64,000 nucleotides of DNA from CAVRJC01 sp963721435 (GTDB lineage: Bacteria > Actinomycetota > Acidimicrobiia > IMCC26256 > DASPTH01): contig CAVRJC010000006.1 of assembly GCA_963721435.1 (NCBI GenBank), forward strand, positions 709,116 through 773,115. Direction: 5' to 3'. The notes below the pieces were generated by a model that was given only the letters and a program-made list of their open reading frames with translations, was not told where the DNA came from and made no database searches. Made by a program: the position numbers and the translations under genes. This document shows, in pieces, positions 58,061 through 64,000 of the stretch (position 1 is the stretch's first letter; each line of letters starts with the position of its first letter).

Positions 58061-59461
58061 TAAACGCTCCCGATCGAAGCCTGTTTGTGTCAAGTGGTTG
58101 TTCACGGGCGCGTGGAGGCACGGTTCGACGAGTGGGCGTAGCGTTGTTGTCGGGTCCGGGAATGGCTTTTCCGAAGTGCCGGCATTCAGGGCTTTGGTCG
58201 GCCACGCTGGATGGAACAGTCGTCCCCTGTTGCCTTCCCGGACCCGTCTTCAGTGGAGCGTGTCGGCGAGGAGTTGGTGGTAGACGGCGTCACTGATGCG
58301 TCGTTTCAACGCGCGCATCGCTTCTTTGCGGGTCTTGCCTTCGGCTTGTTTGCGGAGGTAGTACGCGCGGCCGGGCGTGTCGTTGCGGACCTGGGTGACT
58401 GCGGCGATGTGGAGCGCGTGGTTCAACTGTCGGTTCCCGCGGGGGTTGAGTCGATGCCGCGCGTTCGGTCCCGACGATGCTTCGATCGGCGCGGTCCCGT
58501 TGTAGCGGGCGTAGTGCCCTGCGCTCGGGAAGCGACGGATGTCGCCGCTGTAGCCGATGAGATACGCGGCCATGATCGGGCCGACACCGAACACCTCGGT
58601 CACGGTCGTCGCGGTGTGGTCCACCGACGCGGCGATGCGGGTCTTGAGCTCGACGAGGTCAGTGTCGGTGCGGCGAACCTCGGCCAAGAGTTCTGCTGCG
58701 AGTCGGCGGCGTTCGATGCCGACCGCGTCGTCGGGTCGGATGCGACGCAACTCCGTCGCAGCCCTGGTGGCAGAAAGGCTTCTGGGGAGCCCACCCTCGA
58801 CGAGCTGACACAAGAGGGTGTGGAGCGACAGATCGCACCGGGTGCGATCCGCGACCAGGTCATGGTGACGTTTCGCGAGAAGCCGCAGCACCGCCGAGTG
58901 ATCCTCGAGCCCGACCACCCGCAGTTTCGAGTGCCGTAATGCGACGACCGCAGCGGAGCGGGCGTCGTCCGCGTCGGTCTTGTCGCTGCGTGCGTTGTCG
59001 AGGAGCCGCACCCGCGCCGAGAGCGCCGGCGGCGCATCGAGCACACGTTCACCTGCAGCGACGAGCTGCTGGGCCAACAGCGCGCCGGTGCCGGTCGCGC
59101 CCTCGATCGCCCAGCACCGCGGTTCGAACAGACGCGGCGAATGCCAACAGTCGATCGCGTTGCGAACGATCCGCGCGGACACGGACCTCGCTCACGAGTT
59201 GCTCGTGACAGTCGAGCACCGCCGCGGTGTGCGACGCCTTGTGTGGATCGATTCCAATGAAGAACACGGAGAACCTCCTCGAACTACCCGGATGGAAAAC
59301 ACCCCGGCGGGCAATCCTGAAGAGGGTGTGCCGTTCCTGTTTCGAGCCACGCCGAAGCCGAGATCCAGTGGGCAGCCTGTTCGCTCGAAAGCCAACCGCG
59401 AACGGTGGCAGGGCATTCTGGAGACCAGCCCACCGGACCCCGAGACGCTACGGAAACACCC
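58061..59461 (-). mobile_element. IS110-family insertion sequence, copy 2, inside element E5
   Basis: About 1.4 kb between the two arms of E5. On the minus strand it comprises a 5' noncoding part (59461-59268, sharing GGTTGGCTTTCGA and GTGGCTCGAAA with copy 1), the transposase gene and a ~170-bp 3' noncoding part ending near TTGACACAAACA (58082-58093). It is of the same subgroup as copy 1 but clearly diverged. Exact ends are estimated from E2. Confidence 0.78.
58250..59267 (-). CDS. IS110-family transposase, one frameshift
   Basis: Starts at ATG 59267: MFFIGIDPHKASHTAAVLDC then HEQLVSEVRVRADRSQRDRL. One extra base near 59132 must be removed to enter LFEPRCWAIEGATGTGALLA. DNARSDKTDADDARSAAVVAL and the C-terminal VFGVGPIMAAYLIGYSGDI, APIEASSGPNARHRLNPRGN and LKRRISDAVYHQLLADTL complete the family signatures, including the catalytic SSG serine. 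About 338 aa after repair. IS110 transposases recombine with a bridge RNA encoded in the flanking noncoding sequence. Confidence 0.85.
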
Positions 59462-59504
59462 GCCGCGTCTGCATCACATCCTCATTCAGGGCAATCTGGC
59501 GCGT
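59462..59504. repeat. Element E5, right arm
   Basis: GCCGCGTCTGCATCACATCC then TCATTCAGGGCAATCTGGCG. It matches the right part of E2 (CTGCATCACATCCTCATTCA) and ends TCTGGCGCG at 59496-59504. Together with 57964-58060 it recreates an element of the family, with the IS110 copy exactly between. Confidence 0.8.
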
Positions 59505-59558
59505 CTTTATCGGCATCGGGACCCTGCGCGTTGCATCCCCATCGACTTCGGCGGCTGG

Positions 59559-60044
59559 CTACTCACCCGTTGATCCATCCAGTAGCTCCCGCGTCGCGTC
59601 TGCATGCCCGGCGTGTCGAGCGGTCTCGTTGATGAGGTGCAGGACCACAAATCGAAGGCTCTTGCCTTCGCCCCAGCCCGACGGATCCGAGAGCTGCTCC
59701 AGCGGCATGGCACGGACCGCAGCATCAGTCTTGGCCGCACGCTCTCGGTATGCGAGCACGGCGGCATCCAATGACAGCTCGGACCCGGGTGCGAACTCTG
59801 ACTCCGTCCGGTTGACCACCGCGCCGTGGAAAGCTCCGTCGATCCAGCGCCACTCGACGCGGGTGAGGTGATTGATGACCCCTGCGATCGAGATCAACCT
59901 CCCTTCTGGACGCCAGCGTGCCTGCTCATCGTCGAGGCCGTCCGCGTCGCGTAGGACCGCCTCGCGCAAATAGCCGAGCCACTGCAACAGCAGCTCGCGC
60001 TCATCGGCATTGTCGACCGGGAACTCGATGTCATCATCGGCCAC
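59559..60044 (-). CDS. DinB-family (DUF664) protein
   Basis: 161 aa from the GTG at 60044 (MADDDIEFPVDNADERELLLQWLGYLREAVL); a longer reading from 60107 is possible. DUF664/DinB four-helix signature: LSIAGVINHLTRVEWRWIDGAFHGAV (first His), DAAVRAMPLEQLSDPSG and LRFVVLHLINETARHAGHADATRELLDG with the metal-binding His triad. DinB-like proteins are thiol transferases (e.g. mycothiol-dependent) or unknown. It is on the minus strand, as a cassette-type single gene. Confidence 0.85.
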   Translation of the reverse strand: MADDDIEFPVDNADERELLLQWLGYLREAVLRDADGLDDEQARWRPEGRLISIAGVINHLTRVEWRWIDGAFHGAVVNRTESEFAPGSELSLDAAVLAYRERAAKTDAAVRAMPLEQLSDPSGWGEGKSLRFVVLHLINETARHAGHADATRELLDGSTGE

Positions 60045-60166
60045 ACCGGGGACCGTAAACGAACGTGACCAAGGACGCACCCGTTCGGAGTCGACCGATT
60101 CGCGCATACCAGAATCCGACCGAATCGCATACGACGCTAGAGATGTCGTACTGCTTGACTGATCGG

Positions 60167-60662
60167 GTGGACGTTCGCTGTCGCCCGGCCGGGGCTGAGG
60201 ACTTCACCTTTCTCGCGACGATGCTTGGCGAGGCCGCCGTCTGGCGCCCCGACAAGCCGACACCGACCGCTGACCAGGTGCTCGCCGATCCGCGCTACGC
60301 GCTGTACCTCGCTGGATGGCCGAGGCAAGGCGACTATGGACTCGTTGCCGAACAGGACGGACCGGTGGGCGCGGCTTGGTATCGGACCTACACCGAGGCG
60401 AGCCATGGCTATGGCTTCGTCGCTGAGGATGTCCCCGAACTGTCGATCGCAGTCATCGCGTCCCGTCGGCACGAGGGGATCGGACGACGGCTCCTCGTCG
60501 ACCTCATCGACGCCAGCGTTGCTCAGGGATACCCGGCTCTGAGTCTCAGCGTCAGCGACGAGCAATCCGGCGCGCGGCCTCTACGAGTCGGTCGGCTTCG
60601 TCTCGGTCAGGAAGCACGGATCGTCCTGGACGATGATCCGACACGCCGCTCAATCAAACTGA
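60167..60662 (+). CDS. GNAT-family N-acetyltransferase, one frameshift
   Basis: From GTG 60167: DVRCRPAGAEDFTFLATML through GLVAEQDGPVGAAWYRTYTEA to the CoA loop IAVIASRRHEGIGRRLLVDLIDASVAQGY (RxxGIG). One extra C at 60563 must be dropped to read ENPARGLYESVGFVSVRKHG then SSWTMIRHAAQSN, ending at 60662. About 164 aa. The C-terminal YESVGF is the usual GNAT motif B. Substrate unknown. A GTG start is chosen, with M at 60143 the alternative. Confidence 0.82.
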
Positions 60663-60725
60663 GCCACTAGCCGCAAGCCATATCTGCGGCACTGTGTGCG
60701 ACCGGATCGGGCAATATGCATGCGT
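60663..60725. repeat. Candidate degenerate IR element between two GNAT genes
   Basis: Immediately after the GNAT stop, GCCGCAAGCCATATCTGCGG and a later GGATCGGGCAATATGCATGC resemble the two arms of the element family (CGCGCCAGATCTGCC ... CAGGGCAATCTGGCG) at about 60 bp spacing. The similarity is weak and is listed as a possibility. Confidence 0.35.
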
Positions 60726-60756
60726 GGTCGGAAATCACGGAACGCCGCAAGGCGTC

Positions 60757-60969
60757 ATGCTCCGTGAAGGCACGCTCGCCGACCTTGATGCAGTGCTCGA
60801 TCTCTTGAACGAATCAGCTCAGTGGCTGCTCGATCGTGGCATCCGCCAATGGTTCGTACCGTTTCCTCGAACCCTGATCGAGAATGACCTGCGCCATCAC
60901 CGCGTGTTTCTCGCTACCACCAGCATCGACCTCATCGCGACGGGCACGGCGCTCACGGCAGACCCGCTG
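60757..60969 (+). pseudogene. GNAT-family N-acetyltransferase, 5' part, disrupted by an IS3 element
   Basis: From ATG 60757: MLREGTLADLDAVLDLLNES then AQWLLDRGIRQWFVPF. The frame ends in ALTADPLW where the IS3 copy 2 begins. With the part after 62249 it restores ADPLFWGDQPPGSWYVHRLA, a GNAT centre with W-Y-V-H-R-L-A. The gene is therefore inactivated by the insertion. Confidence 0.82.
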
Positions 60970-61008
60970 TGGGCTTCCCCCGTAACCGTGGAGGGTTGTT
61001 GATAGTTG

Positions 61009-61910
61009 TCAGGCGGCCCGTTCCTGTCGGGCGACGAGGATCTGTTCGTAGGCGACTGGCGGCAGCATCTCGCAGCTGCTGTGCCGGCGGCGGTGGTTGT
61101 ACACGTCGATGAACCGTGCGACCTCACGGCGCGCATCTGCTTTGGTGGCGAACTGCGTCCGGGAGAGCAGTTCGTGCTCGAGGGTCGAGTTGAAGCTCTC
61201 CGCGACTGCGTTGTCAAGTGCGGAGCCGACTCGGCCCATCGACTGGGTCACCCCCAACGCGTTGCATGCTTGGGTGAACACGTCGCCTGTGTACTCGCCG
61301 CCCTTGTCGCTGTGGAAGATCACACCGTGTACGTCACCGCCGCGCACCGCGGCAGCCATGCGCAACGCGGCTTTCGCCAACGGTGCGTCGTGATGGTCGC
61401 TCATCGCGAAGCCCGGCAACCGTCGCGCGAGCGCGAGGTCCTCGACGGTGGCCAAATAGAGCTTGCCTTCGTCGGTGGGGATCTCGGTCAAGTCACCACA
61501 CCACCGTTGGTTGATCGCCACCGCGGTGAAGATCGCGTCGCACCGATCCGGGATCGGTGCCGCTGCCTTGTCGGGACGAGTCAACGAACGGCGCTTCCGT
61601 TTCGGGGACCGGCCCGCAAGGCCCTGGCGGACCATCGACGCCGCCACCGTCTTCATCGACACCCGCCAACCCGCCTCGACGAGGTCTTCCCGCACCCGCG
61701 GCGACCCGTAGGTGCACGGCGTCCCACCCGAGTCGTCGAACGACCGCGTACCGCGGCGTCGAGCTCATCGCGTCGTCGTTGCCGGGCGGTGGGTTCGCGG
61801 TTGTGCCACTTGTAGAACCATGACTCCGACACGCCCAACCACTGGCAGCACTTCGCGTGGGGAACACCATGGTCGGTCCTCTGGGAGGCGATGAACGACG
61901 CCACGCTCAT
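61009..61910 (-). pseudogene. IS3-family transposase OrfB, frameshifted copy
   Basis: Aligned with copy 1 it lacks one base near 61745 (in the alanine-arginine stretch DELDAAVR) and has a compensated -1/+1 pair near 61530, so the chain is not open end to end; a 3-bp difference occurs near 61430. The DDE residues are present in the second frame (WCGDLTEIPT; HSDKGGEYTG; NAVAESFNSTLEHELL). It may be functionally dead or simply mis-sequenced. Confidence 0.85.
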
Positions 61911-62197
61911 CGCGTCGCCTCCTTGACCCACAGGACCACGGATCGCTTGAGGACATCACGCTCCATCCGCAACTCGGCGTTCTCACGCTCGAGCTGCTGA
62001 AGCCGGGCCCGCTCATCGACGGTGACGCCCTCCGTCTCGCCACGCTCGACCCGGTCCTTGTTCACCCAGTTACCCAGCGTGCCCTCATGGATCCCGAGAT
62101 CCCGAGCGACCTGCGCAACCGGCTTGCCCGTCTCCCGGACGATCCGAACCGCACCCTCACGGAACTCCGGGTCGTACTTCCTGCGCTTCTCTGACAT
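61907..62197 (-). CDS. IS3-family transposase OrfA, copy 2
   Basis: 96 aa, identical at the protein level to the OrfA at 54444 (MSEKRRKYDPEFREGAVRIV; coiled coil to RSVVLWVKEATR). The end overlaps the OrfB start, as in copy 1. Confidence 0.95.
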   Translation of the reverse strand: MSEKRRKYDPEFREGAVRIVRETGKPVAQVARDLGIHEGTLGNWVNKDRVERGETEGVTVDERARLQQLERENAELRMERDVLKRSVVLWVKEATR

Positions 62198-62248
62198 GGG
62201 AACTCCTCATAGTGAAGTCCTCCACACTTCGGGGGGATACCCGCGCTG

Positions 62249-62514
62249 TTCTGGGGCGATCAACCGCCAGGGAGTTGGTACGTCCACCGGCTTGCGCGTC
62301 GACGCGACGCGCCCGGTACTGGACGCATGTTGCTGAACTGGATCGAGGAACGTGCTCGAAGGGAAAGCGTCGGGCGAATCAGGTTGGACTGCAGCGCAGC
62401 ACTAGGGCCCTACTACGAGGCGGCTGGCTATACGCGCCAGTGGTCTATGAGTTTGCTCAGGTCGATCAGCACGCCCCCGGCTCGTTGTGGTTCTGCTATG
62501 AGAAGTCCCTCTGA
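62249..62514 (+). pseudogene. GNAT-family N-acetyltransferase, 3' part
   Basis: Continues the interrupted gene: SWYVHRLARRRDAPGTGRML and LNWIEERARRESVGRIRLDC, then ALGPYYEAAGYTRQ. A single missing G near 62440 is needed to read VVYEFAQVDQHAPGSLWFCY up to the stop TGA 62512-62514. The element E6 begins 3 bp later. Confidence 0.78.
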
Positions 62515-62517
62515 AGC

Positions 62518-62539
62518 CGCGCCAGAGCGGATGCGATGA
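62518..62539. repeat. Element E6, left arm
   Basis: CGCGCCAGAGCGGATGCGAT at 62518-62537, 3 bp after the GNAT stop. The right arm is at 63971-63995, on the far side of IS110 copy 3. Confidence 0.7.
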
Positions 62540-62560
62540 AGGGGCGGGGCCTCCGCCCCT
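62540..62560. terminator. Stem-loop at the left end of IS110 copy 3
   Basis: AGGGGCGG (62540-62547) pairs with CCGCCCCT (62553-62560) around GGCCT. It could be the end of the element, part of its bridge-RNA region, or a terminator for the GNAT gene. Confidence 0.5.
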
Positions 62561-62635
62561 CGTGGAGGTTCCGAGTGCTCGGGAGCAGACTCGGGGTTTC
62601 CACAAACCGTTCCTCGTGAAGAGGAGGAGGCCCCT

Positions 62636-63650
62636 ATGGATCGACAGTATGTCGGGATCGATTTTCATCGTCGTCGTTCGGTGATCGTGCGGATGAGTAG
62701 CTCGGGTGAGCGTCTGGCGGTGACAAGGGTCGCGAACGACGGGTGTGAGATCGCGGCGGCGATCGCGGATGCGGGTGAGGCGCCACATGTGGTGATCGAA
62801 GCGACGTATGGCTGGTATTGGGTGGTGGATCTGCTCCAGGAGTTGGGTGCGACGGTGCATCTCGCGAACCCGAAGGCGTTGAACTGGGGTGAGCGTCGCG
62901 TGAAGAACGATGTGATCGACGCGACGGATCTGGCGGACATGCTCAGGTTGGGTCGGTTGCCGGAGGCGTGGATCGCGCCGCCGGCGATCCGGGAGTTGCG
63001 TGAGTTGGTGCGTTACCGCGCGAAGTTGGTGCAGCTCCGGAGTGGTCTCAAAGCGCAGGTGCATGCGGTGATGGCCAAAGAAGGGGTGCTGCCGGGCACG
63101 CTCGACATGTTCGGCCCGGCGGGGAACCGTCAACTCGATGCACTTGAGCTTGCTCGCAACTACGCGATCCGCGTGCAGTCACTCCGCGAGTTGATCGAGG
63201 TCTATGACGGGCAGATCGTGATCCTCGAACGCGACATCGCCGGGCATCTGCGTCATCACCGCGGGTATCGCGCGGTGCAGGCCATCAACGGGGTCGGGCC
63301 CACGATCGCGGCGATCATCGTCGCGGAGATCGGTGATGTCTCCCGGTTCGCGACGCCCGAGCATCTGTGTTCGTGGGCAGGACTCACTCCGAAGCATCAC
63401 GAGTCGGACGTGAAAGCGCACCGCGGTGAGATCTCCAAACAAGGATCCCGGCTGTTGCGCTGGGCAGTGATCGAGGCAATCAGCCGCTACCACGGCGGCC
63501 CGGTCCTCGCTGGCAACTACCGGCGAGATCGCGAAACGACGAGGCAAGAACCGTGCTCGCGTCGCGGTCGCGCGCAAGGTCCTCACGCTCGCCTACTACG
63601 GCCTGCGCGACGGCGAGATCCGCTGCCTCGCGTCAGCCAAGGCCGCGTGA
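62636..63650 (+). CDS. IS110-family transposase (second subgroup), one frameshift
   Basis: From ATG 62636: MDRQYVGIDFHRRRSVIVRM, WGERRVKNDVIDATDLADML, the Arg/Lys-rich region, and the C-terminal VQAINGVGPTIAAIIVAEIG, SWAGLTPKHHESDVKAHRGE and ISKQGSRLLRWAVIEAISRY. At about 63528 one base is extra; the continuation IAKRRGKNRARVAVARKVLT, ending LAYYGLRDGEIRCLASAKAA, stops at 63648. About 337 aa after repair. This type of chain is typical for IS110 elements that target repeats. Confidence 0.85.
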
Positions 63651-63970
63651 GGTTCGGACACGACCAGGTTGCGAGCTCGATGTGCGGCATGACCCCATCC
63701 GCGGGTCGTCGAACTGAGTGAGCCCGACCTGGCCGTGGCCCTGATCGCGTCATGCGCGCCACTCAGCGCGAAGAGATGCCTCGGCAGCCGAACCTGCCCA
63801 TCCCAGCAACCCGATGCAGGGGACACTGACGCGAACCCGCGCCCGTCGCGGAACACAACCCGCCCGCCCCACGCCCGTCGCAGCCTCGCGCGCGCGAACA
63901 CCGACAACACACGTCCGACGACACCGACAGCATCACGACCACGACACTTGACGAAACCCACCCCTTCATA
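63651..63970 (+). other. 3' noncoding part of IS110 copy 3
   Basis: About 320 bp after the transposase stop with no supported gene. It probably includes the 3' noncoding end of the element, ending near TTGACGAAACCCA. Copies 1 and 2 have a comparable 3' noncoding stretch of about 170-190 bp. Confidence 0.55.
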
Positions 63971-63995
63971 GATGCCGCACTGACGCACTGGCGCG
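63971..63995. repeat. Element E6, right arm
   Basis: GATGCCGCACTGACGCACTG then GCGCG; CTGGCGCG at 63988-63995 is the inverted complement of the CGCGCCAG start of E6 at 62518. It is followed by only five bases before the end of the window. Confidence 0.6.
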
Positions 63996-64000
63996 ACACA

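Larger units (their letters stand above)
60970..62243 (-). mobile_element. IS3-family insertion sequence, copy 2 (1274 bp)
   Basis: Same element as 54398-55669 in the opposite orientation, differing by a handful of substitutions and four small indels. Flanked by a 5-bp direct repeat CGCTG (60965-60969 and 62244-62248), the target-site duplication. It interrupts a GNAT gene. Confidence 0.93.
62540..63970 (+). mobile_element. IS110-family insertion sequence, copy 3, inside element E6
   Basis: Begins with a stem-loop AGGGGCGG-GGCCT-CCGCCCCT (62540-62560), a 75-bp leader and the transposase gene, then about 310 bp of 3' noncoding sequence ending near TTGACGAAACCCA (63947-63959). It belongs to a different subgroup from copies 1 and 2 (VGIDFHRRRSV). 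Both arms of E6 flank it. The window ends just after it. Confidence 0.75.

Noticed and set aside
53379..63970. Composite transposon formed by the two IS3 copies
   Set aside because: The copies are inverted and each has its own, different target duplication, so they moved separately.
50467..64000. Complete integron with integrase
   Set aside because: No tyrosine recombinase and no attI-type site are in the window, so only an integrase-less array could be argued.
1..64000. tRNA or rRNA genes
   Set aside because: No cloverleaf-like sequence with T-loop GTTCRANNC plus D-loop or rRNA block was recognised; isolated GGTTCAA stretches at 51242, 52811 and 58011 belong to the IR elements.

Overview
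The window is a high-GC chromosomal segment of an actinobacterium, most likely of the class Acidimicrobiia. The evidence is a complete division and cell wall (dcw) cluster that lacks ftsA but carries sepF, yggT and divIVA downstream of ftsZ; an MshC-type cysteine ligase, which points to mycothiol; an F420-dependent NADP reductase; and pervasive GTG/TTG starts with ATGA/GTGA gene overlaps. The class assignment is inference; the phylum is well supported.

Layout. 0-11.5 kb: small housekeeping and accessory genes (DUF3040, MerR-like, two VOC, SnoaL, ArsR-SulP pair) and a MoxR / DUF58 / transglutaminase operon on the minus strand. 11.5-31.6 kb: the dcw cluster mraZ-rsmH-ftsL-ftsI-murE-murF-mraY-murD-ftsW-murG-murC-murB-ftsQ-ftsZ-pgeF-yggS-sepF-yggT-divIVA, all on the plus strand and mostly translationally coupled. 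It has a G-tract operator candidate before mraZ, an mraW-motif-like RNA hairpin before rsmH and its own promoter before ftsZ. 31.6-50 kb: ileS (minus), then DUF167, a DksA/TraR protein, lspA, rluD, a two-component system, an Rrf2 regulator, an alkaline-phosphatase-superfamily enzyme, dnaE, npdG, mshC, thrS and a HIT protein. 50.5-64 kb: an accessory region of small, unrelated, mostly single-gene units (HIT fragment, DUF4239, two SnoaL-like, VOC, hemerythrin, DinB, two GNATs) together with three IS110-family and two IS3-family insertion sequences.

Two repeat systems stand out. First, a 24-bp unit bounded by GCCGGC and centred on CCGTTCGGG occurs about ten times in murB, ftsQ, the ftsQ-ftsZ gap and ileS. 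It is read in different frames and orientations, so selection or spread is acting on the DNA and not on one peptide. Second, in the accessory region a family of elements (about 54 to 145 bp) with CGCGCCAGA / TCTGGCGCG terminal inverted repeats sits just 3' of the small genes, much like integron attC sites. At least two of the three IS110 copies lie inside such an element, with both arms still flanking them.

Many otherwise intact genes, including the essential dnaE, ileS and divIVA, carry single-base insertions or deletions in GC runs. The most economical reading is assembly or consensus indel error, so these genes are described as single units with the shift position stated.
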